The notes beneath the pieces are model-generated. The model was not told where the DNA came from. It saw nothing but the letters and a program-made list of their open reading frames with translations, and ran no database searches. Positions 1 to 10,785 of a DNA stretch of 64,000 nucleotides are shown here, piece after piece. Numbering within the stretch: the first letter of the stretch is position 1; the number at the start of each line of letters is the position of its first letter. The stretch comes from Argyresthia goedartella (lineage: Eukaryota > Arthropoda > Insecta > Lepidoptera > Argyresthiidae): the NCBI GenBank assembly GCA_949825045.1, contig OX463822.1, positions 31,188,703 to 31,252,702 of the forward strand, given 5' to 3'. The position numbers and the translations under genes are program-made.

Positions 1-587
1 CTACAAGTTAGACTTCTGTTGTACACATGCTCAAAAAATATCTGATTGGACGTAGACACGGCAAAGACTATGTTCATTACCCTACTGCAGCGAAATCAAA
101 AGGAGGGTTATGCATGTATGTATGTCTGTTGATTTGTTCCACCAGAAGATCTAAACTACTCATCAGAATTTAACAAACGAGGTATCGTTGGAAGCGTATT
201 GATCGCCCGGTGGCTATAGGTTATGTGATGTTACACTAAGTACAATATAGCGACCTCTAGAGGGCATTAAAACTGTTTTTTTAAAGGTTCTGAAAAGGGC
301 CTTGTGAGGTATCGTATTGAAGGGCTCTTAATTAACATTTCAAAAATATATATATCATACTAGCTCTTGCTCGCTGCTTTAGGTGTCATACTGGGGTCAT
401 ATTTGTATATTTCGTATTGAAATCAAAGCTTTGAGGTACTGACAAACGTACGGGATGCTTCTAGAAAGGGTAGGTAGGCTAATGACTTGTCCAATTAGTC
501 TTGGTCTGTGGGCACAACAGAGCTTTGTTTGTAGTGTTTTTGAAAATAATTCAGTTGTAATTCAAAATGCTATGGTAAAAAATACTA
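1..587. other. Unassigned intergenic DNA
   Basis: I see no gene, no recognisable repeat end and no long open frame here. The stretch is AT-rich with a short TATATA run near 346-352. Confidence 0.5.
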
Positions 588-615
588 TGCATGTGTGCTG
601 GATGCTATACTAAAC

Positions 616-870
616 TACATCTAAGCCTCGGTGCACACGGACCACAAAACGCTGGTATATGGACTCGCCGCACACTCGCTACTTGTCGCCACAAAACGCT
701 CACCATGCCACTCGTGCGATTAATCCATCTTCGCTTCGGTCAACCCGGGCGAAGTCGTTTAGGCAAGCAACGGGGTAAAAAAGCAACGGCAACCGACCAC
801 TTGCGGCGCTTTGTGGCGACGTGTTCCGTGTGCGGCGAGCTGAAACTAAAATGGCGTACGCTATTTTTCA
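616..870. repeat. Palindromic MITE-like element
   Basis: CTCGCCGCACAC at 664-675 is matched by its exact reverse complement at 828-839, and GTCGCCACAAA at 685-695 by its complement at 810-820. The GC-rich body sits in AT-rich DNA. A 123-codon open frame runs through it, but it follows the palindrome and has no recognisable domain. The style resembles hAT-type MITEs, but outer ends and target duplication could not be fixed. Confidence 0.5.
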
Positions 871-987
871 GTTTTCTAGTTTCGGTGGCAAATATTCCTT
901 CTACCTACAGTTCTCCTAAGAGCCCTTTACGCAATATAAAACTAAGCTGGTTTTTGCGGTAGTGGTAACAGTGCGGGGGGGGGGTGT

Positions 988-1282
988 TATACTATCTGTC
1001 AAAAAACGTGGCAATAGAAGTCATTCACATAATAATAGTACCTTCACCAAAATCCAATTTATGTATCGCCGATTCTGTCGCCTACCATACAAATCCACCG
1101 CAAACTGGCATCGCTAGAATCTCGCTTTCTTTCTTGTAGGCCTTGCACCACGATAGCTAGCGATACCAGTTTTGCGATCCTTTTTTATGGTAATAAGCGA
1201 CAGAATCAGCGATAAATTGAATTGTAGTAAAGGTCCTCAATTGTGTGAATGACTATTACCACGTTATTTGGCAGACAGTATA
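988..1282. mobile_element. Foldback MITE, TA target type
   Basis: About 100 bp at the left (TACTATCTGTCAAAAAACG...) is repeated inverted at the right (...TTATTTGGCAGACAGTA), with GATTCTGTCGC close to the inner end of both arms. Each end abuts TA, consistent with a Tc1/mariner-type target. There is no coding capacity. Ten G's lie just outside at 975-984. Confidence 0.75.
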
Positions 1283-1668
1283 CTACCTACCTGTGGCTGC
1301 CGCGCCAAGTGTCTATTTTCGCATGGGGTAAGATGGGGTGAGAGTGAAAGAGAGAGGTTACAGATCGCTCAGAGCCAAACAAACTTGGCGCAACTTTTTG
1401 CAGACAAGATCATGGCAATCAATTATTAACAACATTTTATGCGTAAATAAATCCGTATTTCTCCCGATGACCACGCCACCTATCCACCCTAAGTTATGCC
1501 CTAGGATTTGAGGCCTCGCCTAGTGCCGTGGGATTGTGGGATTATCCTTTGTTGACGCAGATAATAACGTTTGCTTTACAGAATATGCTAATTAAATCGG
1601 TGGCGGTACCAACATCTACCTACATTGTGTACCTACTCGTACCTCGTGCGGTGTATACTCGTAGAGTT
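1283..1668. other. Unassigned spacer
   Basis: No gene or repeat was recognised between two foldback elements. Confidence 0.4.
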
Positions 1669-1813
1669 ACAGGTGACGATGATGCCAAGATTCTCGGTCC
1701 CTAAGTGCCACGTGGAAGGGGTAACCTCTCTTTCCTGCGTAGGGTGAGAGAGAGATGTTCCCCCTTCCAAACGGCACTCAGGTACATAGAAACATGGCGT
1801 CATCTGTACAGTT
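1669..1813. mobile_element. Short foldback MITE
   Basis: The left arm runs ACAGGTGACGATGATGCC... to the GGAAGGGG region near 1717-1720. The right arm is its imperfect inverse, ending ...GGCGTCATCTGTACAG. The whole unit is about 145 bp, nearly all arm, and non-coding. Confidence 0.65.
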
Positions 1814-1929
1814 AGAACAACTCTAAACGACTATTATCGGCTCTAAAATTCATGACGATTAGATTGGTTCCAACTTCCATCTGAGACTTACTTTGTAATG
1901 TCTTCGTTCCGCTTCTCCTCCGTCTGACT

Positions 1930-2118
1930 TTTGACTCCGTTTTGCTCCGCCTCCCATGCGAGAGGTCCCGGTTTCGATCCCCGGCTGGGATTACGAATAA
2001 AAAACCCCAGGTCTTGGATGTTTACATGTTGTGTGGCGTCGCTGTTTCTGGTTTCCACGACACAACGTATCCTAGTGTGGGGCCAGAAGCAATGTGTGTA
2101 TGTATATAAATGTCTATG
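1930..2118 (+). mobile_element. SINE-B copy
   Basis: A pol III B-box-like GGTTTCGATCCCCGG at about 1970-1984 is followed by the family body (CCCAGGTCTTGGATGTTTA) and the core TATCCTAGTGTGGGGCCAGA. It ends in the TGTATATAAATGT tail. The A-box half of the head is degraded. Confidence 0.75.
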
Positions 2119-3190
2119 ATTACTGCTCCGCTACCATAGAAACCTTCTCTAGTTAATCCCATATTCAGTCCACCCATTTTGAGCGATAGGGTGCCACAGA
2201 CAGACAGAGAGACGCTTCAAGCCGCTTTAAAAAGGGCCGAATTCCAGTTACAGCCAGAGTTATGTCTGCGGCCTTATTACGAAAGTCATCTCCAAAACCG
2301 CGTTCTAATTTTAAAACGCGCTCCGCCAATCCGGGCCGCGCGTGTCGCTTTAATATTTATACGTAATTAGCGCGGCAGGACCTCGTCTCACGTGGCTGCC
2401 AACAATGCATGGATTTATATGGAATCTGCATAATTACGCGCCCCCGCTGCTTGTGTTACTTGGGCGACTGCTCGCGATCGCAGCGAGTGCTTTACTTAAT
2501 GACTGCGGTAAATCTGGAATATTGACTTTAACAACAACATTTACGGCGTCTTTCGCGTATGGGGTGGCAGAAGCGCAGTTGTGCCTTCTATTAGCCAGAA
2601 TTAATAAAAAAACAATTAAAAAATGTAAAGACAACATCTGTCACAAAATTGAATTTAGTAGGCGACATATTAAACTATAATACACCCATAACTGAGACGT
2701 CGTTCATAGACGTCAATATGGCCCGACACTCGTTACCGCGGCTACTGAAGGATTTTCATCGAAAAGGTTTTATTACCATAAAAATACCATACACAGTCTA
2801 CTACTACGCGATGATGTAGTGTAAAACTCATCTATCCAGCGTTGCGTAATCGGGGGGCCGGTATCTAGCTATCTTTGTCTATGGTTTTTGTGCCGCACAT
2901 TGTCTATGGCCAGGTTATTATTTATTCAAATTACCCGGTCGATTGTTTTGTTTCGTTTTGTTCTGCCGTGTGCCGTGTGCCGTGTGCCGAGCGGATGCAC
3001 TCAAATTAGATAGTCGCCTCGCCGTAGTTGTTGTAAATAATAATTACTCCGATGCTAGCTCGTATCGTGTGATGAGATGGTTGATTAAATAATGTTTTGC
3101 ACGGCGGAGACTCGTGCCCGGTGTTTGCAATAAACCGGTGACAGAGAAAAGGGTCTGGATAATCGAATTAAAATTAAATCAGTGTGCTTA
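2119..3190. other. Unassigned DNA with a GTGCC microsatellite
   Basis: Open frames of 60-90 codons here have no recognisable domain and no homopolymer-free conserved look, so I do not call them. A short (GTGCC)n run lies at about 2965-2988. Confidence 0.4.
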
Positions 3191-3418
3191 TGACGACCTC
3201 TGTGGGGCTGCGGTTGTGTCTCTGCCTGCCATAGGAGTGGTCCCGCGTTCGATCCCCGGCTGAGGTTAAAGAAAAAGAAAACCCCAGGACTTGGATGTTT
3301 ATATGTGTGTGTCATGTCGCTGTTTCTGGTTCCCACGACACAGGGTATCCTGGTGTCGGGCCAGAAGCAATATCTGTACCTGTATATAATGTTTATGTTA
3401 TGTTATGTTTATGTTTAA
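3191..3418 (+). mobile_element. SINE-B, full copy
   Basis: This is a near-complete family member. The tRNA-like head starts ACCTCTGTGGGGCTGCGG and has a B box GCGTTCGATCCCCGG at about 3245-3259. Body, core and a GTTTATGTTATGTTTATG tail follow. It gives the family structure: head, linker, core, TTTATG tail. Confidence 0.85.
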
Positions 3419-3439
3419 CCAGTTTAGCCAGTTATTTAA

Positions 3440-3505
3440 TAATCCGTTTCGCTTGCCAGGTGGCTAGCCTATCGCCGCTATGGAGATTAAATGTTCCCTT
3501 ACGAT
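3440..3505 (-). mobile_element. SINE-C fragment
   Basis: TGGCTAGCCTATCGCCGCTATGGAG resembles the body of the SINE-C family read on the minus strand. Only a short piece remains. Confidence 0.4.
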
Positions 3506-3602
3506 GTTGGATTTTGACTTTTGGTTCCAATGTTCATTTTACAAAAACCATACAATGTCGGGTCAACGATGACGTTACGATACAAAATAACAATATTAAC
3601 AT

Positions 3603-3808
3603 AAAATTTACATAAATGCACATACATTGGTTCTAGCCCCACACTAGGATACCCTGTATCGTGGGAACCAGAATCAGCGACGGCAAACACATATAAACAT
3701 CCAAGACCTGGGGATGTTTATTTTTACTCTTCTCCCCCATGAGGGATTCGAACCCGGGACCTCTATTGGTAGGCAGCCGTAAACCGCATCGTCACAAGGC
3801 CGAGGTCG
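3603..3808 (-). mobile_element. SINE-B copy (minus)
   Basis: The element is read from the right: head with B box inverse GGATTCGAACCCGGG, CAAGACCTGG body, core with CCCCACACTAGGATACCC, and tail toward 3603. Its orientation is opposite to the copy at 3191-3418. Confidence 0.8.
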
Positions 3809-4169
3809 TATGCTCCCCGACCCAGCCAATTACAACAGTACAACTGTAATATTTCCACAAAAAGTTCCGAACCACACCAGCTGTACCAATACAAGTGTTA
3901 TTTACTCTGCCAATACCTATTAATCAACACACATAGTAGCAGCCGCCACTCTGTCTGTGGTGGCGAGTCGTCTGTGGTGGCGAGTCCCATCACTCGTTGT
4001 TACCAGCCAGGGGCTGATGCTGCTAGCAAACTGACGGCTCAGCTCAATGACAATGACAATGGCAATTGCGGTTAACTTTATGTATGCATTATCTAACGTT
4101 TTTGGTGGGCAAAAGGTTGGAGCATTTTTGTAATGAGACTCGCAAAACATATCGTTTACGGAATTCAAA

Positions 4170-4284
4170 ACTTACCGTAAAAGGGGGCTCATTGGAACTA
4201 ATAGAAAATGCAGCCAAATCTAAGCGTTTTGTATTAGTTCAAATCAGCCCCTCAATTCCAATTAGCCCCCTTTTACCGGTACTT
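4170..4284. mobile_element. Small foldback MITE
   Basis: TTACCGTAAAAGGGGGCTCA at the left is mirrored by TAGCCCCCTTTTACCGGTA at the right. The inner pairs GGAACTAATAGAAAATGC and GCGTTTTGTATTAGTTC also match. It is about 115 bp and non-coding. Confidence 0.65.
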
Positions 4285-4300
4285 ATTTGTTGTGATAATA

Positions 4301-4758
4301 CAGTCTATCGATTGACACCGATTTCATCCCTGACCGCAAGAATCAAGATATTTCAAAATGGCGGACAGTTAGGTTAATGCCAAAGGTGTTACGTGCTCTT
4401 TGACGAACTCTGTGGCTCTGCATACCATGCAAGAGGTCCCGGGTTCGATCCCCAGCTAGGGATAAAGAAAAAATAACCCTACACGATGTTTATGTGTGTG
4501 TGATGTCGCTGTTTCTGGTTTTCACAACACAGTCTATCGATTGACACCGGTTTCATCCCTGACCGCAAGAATCAAGATATTTCAAAATGGCGGACAGTTA
4601 GGTTAATGCCAAAGGTGTTAAGTGCTCTTTGACGAACTCTGTGGCTCTGCATACCATGCAAGAGGTCCCGGGTTCGATCCCCAGCTAGGGATAAAGAAAA
4701 AATAACCCTACACGATGTTTATGTGTGTGTGATGTCGCTGTTTCTGGTTTTCACAACA
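4301..4758 (+). repeat. 229-bp tandem duplication carrying SINE-B
   Basis: Units 4301-4529 and 4530-4758 are almost identical; I see about two substitutions. Each contains the flank CTATCGATTGACACCG and most of a SINE-B head and body. The junction falls inside the SINE core, where CACAG is shared by both breakpoints, as expected for a microhomology-driven duplication. Confidence 0.9.
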
Positions 4759-4818
4759 CAGGGTATCCTAGTGTGGGTCCAGAAGCAATATATGTGCCTG
4801 TATATAATTTTTTATGGT
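4628..4818 (+). mobile_element. SINE-B copy (completed second unit)
   Basis: The second unit of the tandem duplication runs on into the full core (GGTATCCTAGTGTGGGTCCA) and the TGTATATAATTTTTATGG tail. The first unit (about 4399-4529) lacks this 3' part. Confidence 0.8.
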
Positions 4819-4936
4819 TATGTTCTTTATATAATTAGCAATATAAAAATATAACACGTGAAAAAACAACTGACATAAATAATTACACTTTTACAATTAT
4901 TAGCAATTATATTAATTTCTACCATTAATTACCTCC

Positions 4937-5165
4937 GGAGGAGCTCCGTGGTTTAATGGGTTTCTCGCTTGCTTCTCAAACAGGAGATGCGGGTTCGATT
5001 GCTAACCATGTACCAAGGAGATAATTCATTTATCTTAAGTACATTATACGGACTTTCTGACGGTGATGGAAAAAATCGCGAGGAAACCTTCATTACTCCA
5101 TAACTGCGGCGAGCCTATCACGCAAAATGGAGTATTGAATGACTGACTCAAAGTGGGCAAGATTA
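4937..5165 (+). mobile_element. SINE-C copy
   Basis: The tRNA-like head reads GAGCTCCGTGGTTTAATGGG with B box GCGGGTTCGATTGC. It is followed by the body GTGATGGAAAAAATCGCGAG. The same family is seen inverted at 42240-42445 and as fragments at 10003-10085 and 29610-29680. Confidence 0.7.
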
Positions 5166-5202
5166 TTCCTCTGCCACCCCGTATGTGAAAAGGCGTGACG
5201 CT

Positions 5203-5230
5203 ATGGGTGTGTGTGTGTGTGTGTGTGAGT
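5203..5230. repeat. (GT)n microsatellite
   Basis: An alternating GT run of about 11 units, ending GTGAGTGTATG. Confidence 0.9.
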
Positions 5231-5792
5231 GTATGTATTTTTAATTGCCTAAATAAATATTACCTTCGCTGTCGCGTCATTGTCGATGAGCAGTCATTTC
5301 GCTAGCGGGATTAGGCCGCAGTACACCGCACTACACTAGTTAGCTCAGCAAAGCTCTTTTATTCAGTAAAAAGTTTATTTTTCGGTTGCGCTTTGTGGCT
5401 TGGGTCGCGAATTTGCTAAATGCATTCTCGCTTTTGTAACTGCCGCGTCGTTGGTATGACGCGCTGTGGCTACATACATGCACATACCTGTGTTATGTAA
5501 GTAAGGTTGCCTAACTGTAGCAGAAATAAGTATTAAACAAACCAAACACGCATAGCGTCATCCAATTTCCCACATGAAGAGGCAGAGAAACAGTTTAATT
5601 ATTTGAAAATAAACAATTAAAAAAACAAAAAATGCAGCCTATGCTCAGCGGGGAGGAACTCTCTCCAAGTATTTACGAGTAGATATTCTAAGCGAGGAAG
5701 ATGACATGAAAACTTTGTCGTGGGGAAAGGAAATAACCCTAATCTTTCCCTTAATACAATACCGTAATCAGTAGGATGGTCTTCAGGTTAAT
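5231..5792. other. Unassigned spacer
   Basis: No gene or clear repeat was recognised. Confidence 0.4.
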
Positions 5793-5794
5793 TA

Positions 5795-5992
5795 CAGTAC
5801 GATTATTTTAACTTTAACGCTCGAGACTTCGATTTAAAAAAAAATCGTAGATCAATTCACTGTTTTCAGATTTTTCCCTTAATATAGGTACTCTTCACTT
5901 CATGATACTCATGATGCCAAATTTCATGTTTCCACGACATCTTGATCACTTTCAGCGGCAAAAACCGCGTTAAAGTTAAAATAACCGTACTG
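5795..5992. mobile_element. MITE with 26-bp TIRs and TA duplication
   Basis: The terminal repeat CAGTACGATTATTTTAACTT (continuing TAACGC to 5820) is inverted at 5967-5992 with one substitution. Both ends are flanked by TA (5793-5794 and 5993-5994). At 198 bp with no ORF, it is a Tc1/mariner-type MITE by target and TIR form. Confidence 0.8.
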
Positions 5993-5994
5993 TA

Positions 5995-6339
5995 CCCATT
6001 CGAATGAGCATTTTTACAGAATGGTTTTAATTTCACAAACACTTAACGTGCTACTAAAATATGCAGCACACTGCATACTAAAATTGCAACCAAAACCTAG
6101 CTCAGCTCATTCATCATATCGCGTAACACATGCGAATTAAACCCGAACTAGAAACAGCTCGCTCCACTAACTTTAATGCAATTCTAAAACAATGTATTAC
6201 CCGCCAAATTACCTGTAACATTTCTGCAAACAATTTCGTGAAATTGTTCAACGTTTTAAGGAGTGCCATTGTGTCTTCACGGAAACTCCTTGTGAGTTGT
6301 TAGCCCGTGTTTGACAAAGCGATACGCTTGTTATACTAA
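5995..6339. other. Unassigned spacer
   Basis: No gene or clear repeat was recognised. Confidence 0.4.
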
Positions 6340-6344
6340 TAGCG

Positions 6345-6434
6345 CGAGTTTAGTGAGCGAACGTATATGAATAACACCTTTATGAAGTTAGTTTAGTGCG
6401 AGCGTATATGAATAACACCTTTATGAGGTTAGTC
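6345..6434 (+). repeat. Two-copy ~44-bp tandem repeat
   Basis: CGTATATGAATAACACCTTT followed by ATGARGTTAGT occurs twice, starting near 6362 and 6405, separated by GTTTAGTGCGAG-like sequence. Non-coding. Confidence 0.8.
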
Positions 6435-6499
6435 GTGAGAATCGACTTTGTGTTTTGTGCGATAAGGATTTTTGGGTGTCACTTGGATGCAATATTCAT

Positions 6500-6908
6500 T
6501 TTTAGGGTTCCGTACCCGAAGGGTTCCAAACGGGACCCTATTACTAAGACTTCGCTGTCCGTCCGTCCGTCCGTCCGTCTGTCACCAGGCTGTATCTCAA
6601 GAACCTAGCTAGCTAGGGAGTTGAAATTTTCACAGATTATGTATTTCTGTTGCCGCTATAACAAGAAATACTAAAAAACAGGATAAAAGAAATATTTAAG
6701 GGGGCTCCCATACAACAATTCTTTCAATACCACATACAAACTTATGGATGCACCTGGTTACGTACATGGAGTGTGAAAGTAACCGCACCAATAACTTTGT
6801 AAACAATATTTTGCTGTGTAAAATCCAAACTATTCACTCCACACCATCGCTTCCATTGAACGGTGGTACGGAACCCTTCGTGCGCGATTCAGACTCGCAC
6901 TTGACCGG
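6500..6908 (+). mobile_element. R element, full-length
   Basis: It begins TTTTAGGGTTCCGTACCCGAAGGG, has a GTCCGTCC-rich stretch near 6556-6580, and ends GGTGGTACGGAACCCTTCGTGCGCG...CTTGACCGG plus poly-T. The GGGTTCCGTACC motif is inverted between the two ends. It is about 400 bp and non-coding, and the family recurs about ten times in the window. Its poly-T end marks the left breakpoint of the 6-kb duplication. Confidence 0.8.
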
Positions 6909-7365
6909 TTTTTTAATTTTCCTACGTACAAAAATATACTATCCTAATGACCTGTTTCACCATGTCCGGATATATAAATCGTGATAAAAAAATTGTCGCT
7001 TAGGGCTTAATCGGATATTGTGAAAGGCCCCTATGCAAAGGAATCTACCAACGCAGCTTCTTGTTGCTGATTGCTCAAATGCCCATCTTTCAGCGTTTTC
7101 ACCGTTTTGTTCTAACTAAAGGAGACATTATCCAAATCCAGAAAATATATTTGTTATGAAGACATGCCTTTTATTTAATCTTAGTGTTTGAAAACATAAT
7201 TTTGTAAAACCTATAAACCTACCTATGAACCTATAAAAAAAAAGTTTTCATTCAAAACGAGCTCTTAGCGATCTAAATGGAATATTGACATGGTTCCTGC
7301 GTAACAAATAGGTATTGAAAAATATATTAAAACGTAGTGTTTGAAATAAAAAAATAAAAGTGCGG

Positions 7366-7712
7366 TTCGGACTCGCACACGAAGGGTTCCGTACCATCGT
7401 ACATCGGAACTTCAAGATTGCGAAACCGATACGAAACCGTCTGAGCCATCTCAAAGTTATTAAGAGTAGCGAAATTTATGGTGATATTGAATCATGATGC
7501 TATGAGGTATTTCGCAGGGGTAGGTATAAAAAAAAACATTTAATTTTCAAAATTGCGTGTTCATTATTTGTTGCTGTTGCAGCAACAGAAATGCACATTC
7601 TGTGAAAATTTCAGCTCTCCATTTCGGTTGATCCGATAGAGCTCGGTGACGGACGGACGGACGGACAGACAGACGGTCCCGTTCGGCACCCTTCGGTTAC
7701 GGAACCCTAAAA
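7366..7712 (-). mobile_element. R element (minus), variant
   Basis: It shows GCGGTTCGGACTCGCACACG, AAGGGTTCCGTACCATCG, a GGACGGACGGACGG run at 7651-7664 and TTCGGTTACGGAACCCTA at the right end. It is shorter and more diverged than the copy at 6500. Confidence 0.75.
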
Positions 7713-8277
7713 TACAGTGGTTTTTGAAAAATATAAACCACACAATTTTCGCACTGCTCTGCCGCATGACGTAACAGCCGTGTTACAGTGTGAGCTGTTA
7801 TGAAATATATTTTAATATAGTTGTGACCAAAATGTCGACGTTAAATAATAATGCATTGCGAAAAATATTATATAACAGATATCCGGTAATTTTAAAAGTC
7901 CATTCTTATCTCTAATAGACCTTTTATAACATATATTTATCCTACATTTTTATGTTGTCTAGTTTAGCCTAGAATTGAAGCTAAAGATGCATTTCTGGCC
8001 ATATTTAATCCCTTACCTTGCACCAGATACAGACGCTCGAACGGTGATCGAGCCGCCGCAGCGATATCGTGCACAGCCTATACTACCCTTTCATGGTAAA
8101 TTTTCTTATCGTAGCTGGAATAAATCTCTTTTTAGAGATACTTTTTGTACTTACGTTTTCCATTAATATAACTTTTTAATATCTCTGTGCAATAAATAAT
8201 GGCTTATGTTTAAACGATTACCAAAAACGCACCTATTTTACTACCAATAAATTCGAAATGACTACCAGAATGGATAA

Positions 8278-8480
8278 ATGTCCACCAAATTGTGTTTGGA
8301 TAAATGATCAACAAACTTCTTTTTATGTTTTGTTTACTTAAGTTTATGTTTTAAGTATTTTTTGTTGTTCTTACATGTTCAACCTAACACGAAGGATAAA
8401 GGGGGCTTCGCTTCGCTCACCACCTTTGCCCTTCACCTAAGCTGCCGCAGTATTTTGCCCTGATATATTTGCAACTTTTG
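8278..8480 (-). repeat. Q repeat (minus)
   Basis: Conserved stretches are TGTTCAACCTAACACGAAGG, GGGGGCTTCGCTTCGCTCAC and CACCTAAGCTGCCGCAGTAT. The centre is itself a partial palindrome. The same block recurs at 14690, 19427, 20570, 27323, 28275, 28900 and 33400. Confidence 0.75.
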
Positions 8481-8601
8481 GTGTTCATTTATCAATTTTT
8501 GGTAGGAAAAAAATATTTTGGTGATCATTATATTTGTTGCCATAAATAATTATGATGTATGAACTTTGCGCAACTGTGCGTCTGGAATCCCGTAAGCGTT
8601 G

Positions 8602-8863
8602 TAATAATAATACCTATAATACCTTGGGCACTATTTACACACATTGATCTGGCCCCAAACTAGGATTCCCTTGGTAGTATCTTGGGTACTAGACAACGAT
8701 ACACATACTGATATAGATAAATATTATACTTAGATAGATAAACAACTATGACTATACAAACGTCCGTTCTTATCCTACAAATATTTGCCCCCATAGGGAC
8801 TCAAACCCGGGACCCTTGGATTCGTAGGCAGGGTCACTGCCGACTCGGCCATTCGGCTCGTCA
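8602..8863 (-). mobile_element. SINE-A copy (minus)
   Basis: Read from the right, the head is GACGAGCCGAATGGCCGAGT with B box CCCGGGTTTGAGTCCC. The body and the core AATCCTAGTTTGGGGCCAGA follow, ending in an (ATT)n tail at 8602-8612. Confidence 0.85.
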
Positions 8864-8915
8864 GGCAAAATCGTGTATTGTAAACGAAAACATTTATAGA
8901 CAGCGATATCTCATA

Positions 8916-9002
8916 TTCTGCTTCTGGCCCCACACTAGGATACCCTGTGCCGTGGGAACCAGAAACACACGTCACACACATATAAACATCCAAGACCTGG
9001 GT
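8916..9002 (-). mobile_element. SINE-B fragment (minus)
   Basis: The core GCCCCACACTAGGATACCCT and the ACATCCAAGACCTGG body are present. Head and tail are missing. Confidence 0.7.
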
Positions 9003-9354
9003 TTTCATTATTTTGTTGAATGCATGTAAGAGCAATTTTGTTACTTAATTCCAATTGTTATCTCCTAGGACGGTTTGTTGTTGTTAGATTACTCCCCTAT
9101 CTCCTATCAGACCATTTCACCTGTTACTGTTACCAGCGAGATTATCTACTTATCAGTAATCTTATCATATATGTTGGAAATCGGAGCTTAGCGTGTGTCC
9201 CTCGTTTGTTAGCGAAGATCGTTCGGTGCATTTAGATCCCATGGTCTAATCGCATTTACTCATCGAATATGTAAACGTATCGAGCCGAAATAAAGCAATA
9301 TATGGTTGGTTAAATTCGACTCTCTGACGTGTCTTAAAATAAATGGTCCGATGT

Positions 9355-9755
9355 CCTGATTTTTAGGGTTCCGTACCTTAAAAGGAACCTTTATAGAATT
9401 TCTTCATAGTCCGTCGGTCAAGACCTTCTTTCTCAAGAACGCGTAGAGATAATAAATTGAAATTAATGTCGATTACTCAAGTCTCTTCAAAATCAACATA
9501 ATCAAAACATTCCACTGTTTATGTCACAATTTCGCTGAAATTCGCTGAATTTGCTCGATACTCACGAGGGAATCAAAACCTATAGGATACTTTCGTGGAG
9601 GAATCACGGAATTTGGCACGAAGCAAGGTCTTAGAGCACAAGTAAAGGAAACAATCTGAAAACTGTAAATTTGCAGATCCTTCACAAAAGAAAAATGAGA
9701 TTTGTGCGTGACCCTCGGTGCGCGAGTCCAACTTGCAATTGGCCGGGTTTTTTTT
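9355..9755 (+). mobile_element. Diverged R element
   Basis: The left end is TTTTTAGGGTTCCGTACCTT at about 9359. The right end is GACCCTCGGTGCGCGAGTCC then TTGGCCGGG and poly-T at about 9745. The interior (9480-9700) differs from the standard R element, so it is either a variant subfamily or carries replaced sequence. Confidence 0.6.
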
Positions 9756-9807
9756 TTCAATATTCCCAACATTGGGGACAGAAGCAATGTATGTGCTCGA
9801 ATGTTTA

Positions 9808-9989
9808 TGTTTATGTTTAGGACAGAGAACAGCGGGCAGACCACCGGCCCGATGCTCAGATGACATTGCTAAGGTGGCTGGAAAGCAGTGGACGAGACTG
9901 GCGGGTGACCGAAGCGAATGGCGTGCTTTGGGAGAGGCCTGTGCCCCGCAGTGGGATGACAAGGGCTGATGATGATGATGATGATGATA
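9808..9989 (+). mobile_element. RTE-type LINE, 3' terminal fragment
   Basis: The frame reads GQRTAGRPPARCSDDIAKVA, followed by GKQWTRLAGDRSEWRALGEA and a stop (TGA). A (TGA)n/(ATG)n microsatellite tail follows at 9968-9988. The GRPP-R-DDI block and the R-W-LGEA block followed by a short trinucleotide tail are known for the C-terminus of RTE-clade non-LTR retrotransposons. It is strongly 5'-truncated: endonuclease and RT are absent. Duplicated at 16220-16401. Confidence 0.8.
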
Positions 9990-10002
9990 CGAATGTCCAA
10001 AT

Positions 10003-10085
10003 GGTGATGGAAACATCGCGAGGAGAGCTTCATAGCTGCGATCACAAGTTCACACAAAATGAAGTATTTGCTGGCTCAGGTTCGG
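10003..10085 (+). mobile_element. SINE-C fragment
   Basis: TGGTGATGGAAACATCGCGA and CACAAAATGAAGTATT match the body of SINE-C at 4937-5165. The head is missing. Confidence 0.55.
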
Positions 10086-10785
10086 CGCACCAGTACTTCT
10101 AAGTAAGGGATAAAGCGGTACATCATATTGTTGTTATTAAAACCCGAAAAGTCTTCTCTTGTATCGTTCGCTTCTAGTTTTTCACATGATTATGATTAAA
10201 GCCTTTCCCGTTGATTTATGTACATTACCACGCCCGCGCCGTACCATTATCACGAAAATTGTAGCTCCAAAACACGGCTTTTTGCTCGAAAACAACGCAG
10301 TCGTAAAACAGATTTCAACTTCAACTTAACCCTTTATGAAGCCAGACCATTAGTGGATACGAGAACGATTTATCAGGAGCAGCTAAAGGGTTGGTACAGT
10401 TAAAAAGAAGTGACCTTGCCTGAGTGTGTTATTGCGTGTGTGATACGGATGGTAATTGCACAGTTGGCGTAGAATTCTATGTGGCTTACTGTCTAAGTTC
10501 AAGGTTAGGTTTCGGTACGGAAGTTGCGTCGGTTATCCTGAGCTTGTAAATGTTGGCACTGCTAATAGTTTTTTGCGGATATACCTGAGTCACGTGTTAG
10601 GGCTGACTGACAGAGAACGCACGGCCCGAACCGGTCGCACAATCATAACGCTTCGTTCAGGGTTTACTTATTTAGTGTAGGGTAGCACTTAGAAGGGATT
10701 TGGCGAAATTCATGCCCTAAAGGGGGGTAACGGGGGGCTACAGTTTGTATGAAAATCAAAAACTACTTCACCAGTGAAGCAGAAA
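10086..10785. other. Unassigned part of the duplicated unit
   Basis: Short open frames here have no domain. A GGGGGGTAACGGGGGGC stretch lies near 10721-10738. It may be the 5' part of the G-rich repeat that follows. Confidence 0.4.

Noticed and set aside
591..962. 123-codon ORF as a small host gene
   Set aside because: It follows both arms of a palindromic repeat, shows no domain and has Cys/Arg-rich low-quality composition.
9573..10016. His-rich 147-codon minus-strand ORF
   Set aside because: The His run is the reverse reading of the (ATG)n tail of an RTE LINE.
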